NCBI GenBank assembly: GCA_947165405.1
Contig: CAMVAG010000117.1
Coordinates: 1-6,486, forward strand
Direction of reading: 5' to 3'
Source: an uncultured Selenomonadales bacterium
GTDB taxonomy: Bacteria; Bacillota; Negativicutes; Selenomonadales; Selenomonadaceae
DNA length: 6,486 bases
A program made the position numbers and the translations under genes. Positions 1 through 4,609 of the stretch are shown in pieces (the stretch's first letter is position 1; every line of letters starts with the position of its first letter). A model generated the notes under the pieces. It saw nothing but the letters and a program-made list of their open reading frames with translations. It was not told the DNA's origin and made no database searches.

Positions 1-1364
1 TGTTTTATTGGGAACTTTTAATCGCGTATAAATTTTTCGGCGTGAATGAATTCGCGGCAAGATTCTTCCCCGTGATTTTTGCGACGCTCGGACTTTTTTT
101 GACGTACTTTTTCGGCGCGAAAGTCTACGATAAAAAAATCGGATTCGTCGCGGCGATAATGCTTGCAACGTCTCTTGAGTATTGGTACTTGGCTCACGCC
201 GTGATAACCGACATGACGCTACTCGTGATGTTTTCAATCACGCTGATGAGTTTTTATTTGGGCTATCGCGCAGGCAACGAAAAATTTTATTTAATCGCGT
301 TCGCGGCTTCGGGCGTGGCTGTCTTGACAAAAGGTCCGATAGGATTTTTTTTGCCGGGCTTGATAATTTTAATCTTCCTCGCTTGGCAGGGCGACTTGCA
401 ACACTTGAAAAAACTCTTCCGCTTGAAAAATCTTTTGCTGTTCGCGGTGATTGTTTCGATTTGGTATTTGCCGATGACTTTGATTCACGGCGCGGACTTC
501 CTCGAAAATTTTTTGGGCGTGCATAATTTTTTGCGGGCAACGGTCTCCGAATATCCGAAAGCGGACGTTTGGTATTATTATTCTTTGATTTCTTTGATAG
601 GATTTTTCCCGTGGTCAATCCTGCTGATTTTCTTTGCGATAAAAAATCTGCGCGGCTTGCCGAAATTCGACGTGCCCGAAAAATTTTTAATCGTGTGGGC
701 GTTGACGGTGATAATTTTCTTCCAGCTGTGCGCGACAAAATACGTGACTTACACGCTGCCCGCGATGGTTCCCGCAATGATTTTCTTCGCAAGATTTTTC
801 GTGAGCCGTTGGAAAATTTTTATCGGAACGGCGGGCGCGACGCTGATAATTTATCCGCTGACATTATTTCTTGTGGCGTTGCCCCTCGCCGAAGACAATT
901 CCACTCGGCGCGAGGCTGAAATAATTTTGCCGCTAATCGACGATAACACTTGCGTCGTAAGTCACGACGAAAAATATGCCGGTTCGTTAGCTTTCTACAC
1001 CGGCGCGAAAGTTTATCGGCTGGAGACAAAATACAAATTCAACCAAATTAAACCGCAGAAGATGACTTGGACGAGCAAAAACGTTATGCCGTTCATGACG
1101 TTTGATGAGTTGCCCAAAGATAAAAAAATTTTGGCAGTCGTCAACGTTGCTTTTGAAAGAAAATTCCTCGATAACACGAACGGAACATGGGAACTTGTCG
1201 GCGAAGCGGAGCGAGGCACATTTGAATCTTTTACTGAAAAAATTTTTTACGGCCGCGAACGCCGGAAGCTTAAATATAAAATTTATCAGCGAGCCCCGAG
1301 AACCGGCAACGAGCCACCTTCAGAAAATTTCTACGGCGCGAAGGTTCGCAACTCAAAAACATAA
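1..1364 (+). CDS. ArnT-like family 39 membrane glycosyltransferase, 5'-truncated
   Basis: Predicted polytopic inner-membrane glycosyltransferase of the GT39/PMT_2 (ArnT-like) superfamily. Such enzymes move a sugar from a polyprenyl-phosphate carrier to lipid A, another glycan or a protein on the periplasmic side. The frame is open from base 3, and the GTG at 42 is an internal valine: the residues before it (YWELLIAYKFFG) already match the family's first-loop region, so the true start and the catalytic acidic loop motif lie left of the window. Visible family marks are a DMT motif near base 210, KGPIG near 330 followed by a hydrophobic helix, and K-Y-x-x-Y-x-L-P near 738. About ten hydrophobic segments run to roughly base 890. 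A soluble domain of about 155 residues follows, ending in a hydrophilic tail after KYKIYQRAPR. The stop TAA is at 1362-1364, 21 bases before the next gene. The acceptor and sugar cannot be read from sequence; an L-Ara4N or other lipid A role is only suggested by the LPS neighbours. Confidence 0.85.
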   Translation, partial: FYWELLIAYKFFGVNEFAARFFPVIFATLGLFLTYFFGAKVYDKKIGFVAAIMLATSLEYWYLAHAVITDMTLLVMFSITLMSFYLGYRAGNEKFYLIAFAASGVAVLTKGPIGFFLPGLIILIFLAWQGDLQHLKKLFRLKNLLLFAVIVSIWYLPMTLIHGADFLENFLGVHNFLRATVSEYPKADVWYYYSLISLIGFFPWSILLIFFAIKNLRGLPKFDVPEKFLIVWALTVIIFFQLCATKYVTYTLPAMVPAMIFFARFFVSRWKIFIGTAGATLIIYPLTLFLVALPLAEDNSTRREAEIILPLIDDNTCVVSHDEKYAGSLAFYTGAKVYRLETKYKFNQIKPQKMTWTSKNVMPFMTFDELPKDKKILAVVNVAFERKFLDNTNGTWELVGEAERGTFESFTEKIFYGRERRKLKYKIYQRAPRTGNEPPSENFYGAKVRNSKT

Positions 1365-1371
1365 TTTTTTC

Positions 1372-1378
1372 GGAGGGG
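1372..1378 (+). promoter_or_regulatory. ribosome binding site fixing a TTG start
   Basis: GGAGGGG lies 7 bases before the TTG at 1386. It is the strongest Shine-Dalgarno match nearby and supports the TTG as the start of the acetyltransferase, since no in-frame ATG occurs close by. Confidence 0.75.
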
Positions 1379-1385
1379 AAATTAA

Positions 1386-1916
1386 TTGGCAATAAAAGTT
1401 GTGGAGTATGATAAAAAATTTGTCGGCGAGGCGATAAAAATTTGGAACGAGGTCGTGCGCGAGGGCATTGCCTTTCCTCAAGAAGATGAGCTTGACGAAA
1501 CGACGGGCGACGAATTTTTTAAAGCGCAATCGTTCACGGGCTTGGCTGTCGACGAGGACAACGGAGAAATTTTGGCGTTGTACATCCTCCACCCGAACAA
1601 CGTCGGTCGCTGCGGTCATATCAGCAATGCAAGCTATGCGGTTCGTTCGGACGTGCGCGGGCGGCATATCGGCGAAATCATCGTCAAAGATTGCATTAAC
1701 AGAGCGCGTGAACTCGGCTTTAGAATTTTGCAATTCAATGCCGTCGTTGCCACGAACATTCACGCCCGGCATTTGTATCAACGTCTCGGCTTTAAAGAGC
1801 TCGGCATCATTCCCGGCGGCTTCCGCATGCCCGACGGCTCGTTTGAAGATATTGTTCCGCAGTTCATTGAATTAGGAATTAGGAATGAGGAATTAAATTC
1901 GCGGCAACATTCCTAA
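1386..1916 (+). CDS. GNAT family N-acetyltransferase
   Basis: A 176-residue single-domain GNAT acetyltransferase, cytoplasmic, expected to move an acetyl group from acetyl-CoA to an amine; the substrate is unknown. The acetyl-CoA pyrophosphate-binding stretch is RGRHIG at residues 91-96 (histidine replaces the usual glycine at 94), followed by the helix IGEIIVKDCINRAREL. Strand LQFNAVVATN (115-124) and the ARHLYQRLGF element (127-136) complete the classic fold. TTG is chosen because of the GGAGGGG site 7 bases upstream, and the protein then begins directly at the first strand (IKVVEYD). The domain appears finished at about residue 162 (DIVPQFIEL). The last ~14 residues (LGIRNEELNSRQHS) are encoded by a repeat and are probably not part of the ancestral protein. 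Its position between glycosyltransferase and heptose genes hints at sugar or envelope acetylation, but GNAT genes are often passengers, so this is weak inference. Confidence 0.88.
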   Translation: MAIKVVEYDKKFVGEAIKIWNEVVREGIAFPQEDELDETTGDEFFKAQSFTGLAVDEDNGEILALYILHPNNVGRCGHISNASYAVRSDVRGRHIGEIIVKDCINRARELGFRILQFNAVVATNIHARHLYQRLGFKELGIIPGGFRMPDGSFEDIVPQFIELGIRNEELNSRQHS

Positions 1917-1945
1917 TTCCTAATTCCTAATTCCTAATTCCTAAT
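1869..1945 (+). repeat. heptamer-repeat inverted repeat, potential long hairpin
   Basis: Left arm: three head-to-tail ATTAGGA units at 1871-1891 (the third reads ATGAGGA), then ATTA. Right arm: five perfect TCCTAAT units at 1911-1945. Bases 1869-1895 pair with 1914-1940 at 26 of 27 positions, leaving an 18-base loop (1896-1913). Because both arms are tandem, the pairing can also slip by 7. The left arm encodes the tail of the acetyltransferase and the right arm carries its stop TAA (1914-1916). The arm ends about 10 bases before the rfaE1 ribosome site. No U-tract follows, so it is not a standard intrinsic terminator. It could be a dispersed repeat, an mRNA-stabilising or attenuating stem, or both. 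Confidence 0.9.
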
Positions 1946-1950
1946 TAATT

Positions 1951-1956
1951 GGAGGG
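1951..1956 (+). promoter_or_regulatory. ribosome binding site fixing the TTG start of rfaE1
   Basis: GGAGGG lies 8 bases before the TTG at 1965. The first in-frame ATG is ten codons downstream (1995) and has no comparable site, so the TTG start is preferred. The site sits just outside the heptamer hairpin, which could affect its accessibility. Confidence 0.75.
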
Positions 1957-1964
1957 TTGGCAAG

Positions 1965-2957
1965 TTGCAGGAACTAATCAGCATTACGAATCAAATGCAT
2001 GAGAAAAAAATTTTGGTTATCGGCGATATAGTTGCCGATGTCTACGTCGACGGACGCATTTCCCGCATTTCACGCGAGGCACCTGTTTTGATTTTGGAAA
2101 AGGCGGGCGAAAAAGTCGTGGCGGGCGGCGCGGCTAATGTCGTTGCAAATGCTGCGACACTCGGCGCGGAAGTTTATGCAATCGGAATTATCGGCGACGA
2201 CGCTCACGCCGAAAGCCTGCGAAATATTTTTAAAGAGCTTGGCGTTCACATTGAGGGGCTTGTCCGCGATAAATCTCGTCCGACAATTTCAAAGACAAGA
2301 ATCATTGCGGGCGGTCGTGCGACGGTCAGTCAACAAATCGTCCGAATCGACAGCGAAAGCAAAGAGCCTCTTTCAAAAAAAGTTGAGGCGGAACTCCTCG
2401 CCAAGATTGACAAAATCCTCCCGAAGGTCGACGGAATTGTCATGAGCGATTACGGCTCCGGCACGATAACCGCCAATGCCCGCAAGTTGATTACGCGCTA
2501 CGCCGGCAAGAAAAAAATTCCAAACATTGTCGATTCGCGCTATAATATCGGCGACTTCGAGGGCGTCGATTACGTCAAACAAAACGATTCGGAACTTGGA
2601 AACTTCGTCGGCTATCCTCTTAACGACGTAACGGATTTAATCGGCGCGGGCACAAAACTTTTGACAAAGCTCAACGTCGACGGCGTCTTGATTACTCGCG
2701 GCGAAATGGGCATGAGTTTGTTCGAGCGAAACGGCGCAACGCATCACATCCCCGTAAGCGACATGAGCGAGGTTTACGACGTGTCGGGCGCGGGCGATAC
2801 TTGCATTGCGGCATTTCTTTTGGCATTGACGGCGGGCGCGGCTCCTGCCGTTGCAGCGAGGATTGCCAACTTTGCGGCAGGCATTGCCGTTCGCAAACTC
2901 GGCACCAGCACCGTCAGCGCGGCGGAACTTATCTCAACTTTGGAGCGTGCAAGATAA
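1965..2957 (+). CDS. rfaE1: D-glycero-beta-D-manno-heptose-7-phosphate kinase
   Basis: Cytoplasmic PfkB/ribokinase-family sugar kinase of 330 residues that phosphorylates D-glycero-D-manno-heptose 7-phosphate at C1 to the 1,7-bisphosphate, a step toward ADP-heptose for the LPS inner core. Evidence: N-terminal ILVIGDIVADVYVDG with RISREAP (residues 34-40) as in the HldE kinase domain; substrate-side GGAANVVANAATLGA (54-68); QQIVRID (123-129); SDYGSG (161-166); and the PfkB signature DVSGAGDT (272-279), in which Asp278 is the expected catalytic base and GAG forms the anion hole. The length matches a stand-alone kinase rather than the fused E. coli HldE. The TTG start is supported by GGAGGG 8 bases upstream. 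The gene follows the heptamer hairpin, and the adenylyltransferase partner is next but separated by 138 bases. It is intact, with all key residues present. Confidence 0.95.
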   Translation: MQELISITNQMHEKKILVIGDIVADVYVDGRISRISREAPVLILEKAGEKVVAGGAANVVANAATLGAEVYAIGIIGDDAHAESLRNIFKELGVHIEGLVRDKSRPTISKTRIIAGGRATVSQQIVRIDSESKEPLSKKVEAELLAKIDKILPKVDGIVMSDYGSGTITANARKLITRYAGKKKIPNIVDSRYNIGDFEGVDYVKQNDSELGNFVGYPLNDVTDLIGAGTKLLTKLNVDGVLITRGEMGMSLFERNGATHHIPVSDMSEVYDVSGAGDTCIAAFLLALTAGAAPAVAARIANFAAGIAVRKLGTSTVSAAELISTLERAR

Positions 2958-3095
2958 AAAGCGAAACGCAACGGGAAGCTTAAGCCCGGCCGTCACGGAT
3001 GACGCAACAAAGAAAAAGTAGAAACAAACTTACAAAAAGCAATTTACCAACAGTCCCTAAATTCACCGGGTAAAAATTTTCGGAGAGTAATTGAA
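2958..3095 (+). other. 138-base gap between rfaE1 and rfaE2
   Basis: This is the largest non-coding stretch in the window. It contains a short perfect hairpin at 2991-3004 (CGTCA, loop CGGA, TGACG) just after a G/C-rich patch, then a purine-rich, A-rich stretch. No U-tract follows the hairpin, so it is not a convincing terminator. I see no convincing -35/-10 pair. A 24-codon ORF (ATG at 2999, TAA at 3071-3073, product rich in Lys, Arg, Gln and Thr) fits inside but has no Shine-Dalgarno site, and its ATG lies within the hairpin, so it is unlikely to be a gene. The 3' end carries the rfaE2 ribosome site. Confidence 0.5.
3082..3087 (+). promoter_or_regulatory. ribosome binding site of rfaE2
   Basis: GGAGAG lies 8 bases before the ATG at 3096. 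This spacing favours the ATG over the nearby TTG at 3091, which is in another frame. Confidence 0.65.
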
Positions 3096-3572
3096 ATGTT
3101 GATTGACAGAAAAAACGCCGCCGGCTTTTGCGAAGACTTGAGGCGGCAGGGAAATAAAATCGTTTTCACGAACGGCTGCTTTGATATTCTTCACGCAGGG
3201 CACGTCAGATATTTGACGACCGCAAAAAATTTCGGCGACGTGCTGATTGTCGGACTCAACACCGATGAATCCGTCAAGCGTCTCAAAGGCACCTCACGAC
3301 CGATAAACAATCAAGACGACCGCGCAGAAATTTTGTTGGGGCTAAAAGCTGTCGACCACGTGATTTTTTTTGGCGAGGCGACTGCCGAAAATTTAATCGC
3401 CGAAGTCAAGCCGAATGTTTACGTCAAGGGCGGCGACTACACTTTGGAAACTCTGCCCGAAGCAAAAATCGTTCAAAGTTACGGCGGGCGCGTCGAACTC
3501 GTGAATTTGGTTGCGGGGCATTCGACGACCAACCTTATCGAAAAAATTCAAGCGGGGCTTAATCATGAATGA
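3096..3572 (+). CDS. rfaE2: D-glycero-beta-D-manno-heptose 1-phosphate adenylyltransferase
   Basis: Cytoplasmic nucleotidyltransferase of 158 residues that joins ATP and heptose 1-phosphate to give ADP-D-glycero-beta-D-manno-heptose and pyrophosphate. It corresponds to the C-terminal domain of fused HldE. Evidence: FTNGCFDILHAGH (residues 24-36) with the HxGH nucleotide-binding motif at 33-36; the LKGTSRPIN loop (63-71) and DDRAEIL (74-80); VYVKGGDYT (108-116); and GHSTTN near the end (141-146), the cytidylyltransferase-like ISTT-type motif. The length is typical of stand-alone RfaE2. A GGAGAG site 8 bases upstream supports the ATG. The stop TGA (3570-3572) lies inside the first codons of the heptosyltransferase gene, giving an 8-base overlap and likely translational coupling of donor synthesis with the enzyme that uses it. 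Confidence 0.96.
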   Translation: MLIDRKNAAGFCEDLRRQGNKIVFTNGCFDILHAGHVRYLTTAKNFGDVLIVGLNTDESVKRLKGTSRPINNQDDRAEILLGLKAVDHVIFFGEATAENLIAEVKPNVYVKGGDYTLETLPEAKIVQSYGGRVELVNLVAGHSTTNLIEKIQAGLNHE

Positions 3573-4593
3573 AGAATTAAAGAACGTCTTAATCGTGAAG
3601 TTGAGCGCAATGGGCGACGTGATTCACGCGCTGCCGGTCAGCTACGCGATAAAAGAAACTTTTCCGGAAGCAAAAGTTACGTGGGTCGTTGAGCCGCCGA
3701 GCCTCGACCTGCTGAAGATGAATCCTTGCGTCGACAGAATTATCCTCTTCAACAAAAAAAATTTCCGCTCGCTGAAAGGTTTCATGAAAGAATTTTTCCC
3801 TTTCAAACAAGAACTGCAAGAGCAAAGTTACGACGCTGTTTTGGATTTGCAGGGGCTGTTCAAGTCGGCGGCGATAGCTTTCTTTGCAAAGTCAAACATT
3901 AAGCTTGGGATATGCAACATGCGCGAACTTAGCGACAAAATTTCAAAACCCGTCGTCGGAGAAAACGCGGAAGGGCACATCGTCGAACGCTACCTTGACA
4001 CTGCGCGGGCGGTCGGTTGCGTCGTCAATGAAGTCGCCTTCCCGATTCAAGTTCCCCTCGAACAATCGGAGAAGGCGCGTTCGATTATGGAGCATGCGGG
4101 CATTCGCGAGGGCAATCCTTTTGTGGTCTTCGTCGTCGGAGCTAATTGGCCGAACAAACGTTGGCCTACAGAAAATTTTGCAGCTTTGGGCGATTGGTTT
4201 TATCAACTTGCGGTCGTACCCGTGTTGATTGGCAGCGGCGACCAAGACGAAATGTTTGCAAAAGAAATCGAATCCAAAATGGAAATCCCGCCGATTAATC
4301 TCGTCAACAAAACAAACATTCCTCAACTTGCGCATGTCTTGAGGAGTTCGCGACTCGTTATCGGCGGCGATACCGGTCCTGTACATTTGGGCTCGGCTCT
4401 GGGCGTTCGGACAATTATGTTAATGGGACCTACGAACGTCGAACGCAACGGACCTTTCGGGCAACTGCAAAACGCAATCGAAGTTGAGCGACCTTGCAAA
4501 GGTTGTTGGAAACGCGCTTGCCCGAAGAAAGAAATTTGCCTTGAAAAAATTCCCGTCAACTTCGTCAAAGAGAAAATCGAATCAATGAGTTAG
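3565..4593 (+). CDS. waaC: GT9 lipopolysaccharide heptosyltransferase, WaaC-like
   Basis: A 342-residue glycosyltransferase family 9 enzyme, acting at the cytoplasmic face of the inner membrane and expected to transfer heptose from ADP-heptose to Kdo-lipid A. N-terminal VLIVKLSAMGDVIHALP (residues 8-24) holds the conserved GD. TWVVEPPSLDLL (39-50) and especially YDAVLDLQGLFKSAA (89-103) resemble heptosyltransferase I (WaaC) more than II (WaaF). The ADP-heptose-binding half has VVGANWPNKRWP (190-201) and GDTGPVHLGSALG (268-280). ATG 3565 is chosen over the in-frame ATG at 3511: it begins just before the family's first strand, has GGGG at 3554-3557 seven bases upstream, and overlaps the rfaE2 stop by only 8 bases. 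A cysteine group near the C terminus (C311, C314, C319, C325) is noteworthy. The family call is firm; the exact acceptor (first or later heptose) is inferred. Confidence 0.88.
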   Translation: MNEELKNVLIVKLSAMGDVIHALPVSYAIKETFPEAKVTWVVEPPSLDLLKMNPCVDRIILFNKKNFRSLKGFMKEFFPFKQELQEQSYDAVLDLQGLFKSAAIAFFAKSNIKLGICNMRELSDKISKPVVGENAEGHIVERYLDTARAVGCVVNEVAFPIQVPLEQSEKARSIMEHAGIREGNPFVVFVVGANWPNKRWPTENFAALGDWFYQLAVVPVLIGSGDQDEMFAKEIESKMEIPPINLVNKTNIPQLAHVLRSSRLVIGGDTGPVHLGSALGVRTIMLMGPTNVERNGPFGQLQNAIEVERPCKGCWKRACPKKEICLEKIPVNFVKEKIESMS

Positions 4594-4600
4594 GAGGGAG
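4593..4600 (+). promoter_or_regulatory. ribosome binding site fixing the GTG start of the sulfatase gene
   Basis: GGAGGGAG begins at the last base of the heptosyltransferase stop codon and ends 9 bases before the GTG at 4610. A TTG at 4603 is only 2 bases away and opens a frame with no family features, so GTG 4610 is the start. Confidence 0.8.
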
Positions 4601-4609
4601 CTTTGCCCG

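Noticed and set aside
42..44. GTG at 42 as the start of the glycosyltransferase
   Set aside because: The frame is open to the left edge, the residues before it match the family, and there is no Shine-Dalgarno site upstream, so the gene is truncated by the window.
1353..1781. Minus-strand ORF opposite the acetyltransferase
   Set aside because: No recognisable domain; it overlaps a well-supported GNAT gene and has no ribosome site I can see.
1869..1945. CRISPR array or intrinsic terminator
   Set aside because: The units are 7 bases with no spacers, and no U-tract follows the right arm; it is a simple tandem heptamer inverted repeat.
2991..3004. Guanidine-II (mini-ykkC) riboswitch, suggested by ACGG near the hairpin loop
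   Set aside because: Only one hairpin is present, the ACGG is not a proper tetraloop (one A would pair in the stem), and the downstream gene is not a typical target.
2991..3060. Intrinsic terminator after rfaE1
   Set aside because: The stem is only 5 bp and is followed by an A-rich, not T-rich, stretch on the + strand; no opposing gene needs termination on the - strand.
3511..3564. Longer start for the heptosyltransferase at ATG 3511
   Set aside because: It would add 18 basic residues with no family match, overlap rfaE2 by 62 bases, and has no good ribosome site; ATG 3565 fits the family N terminus.
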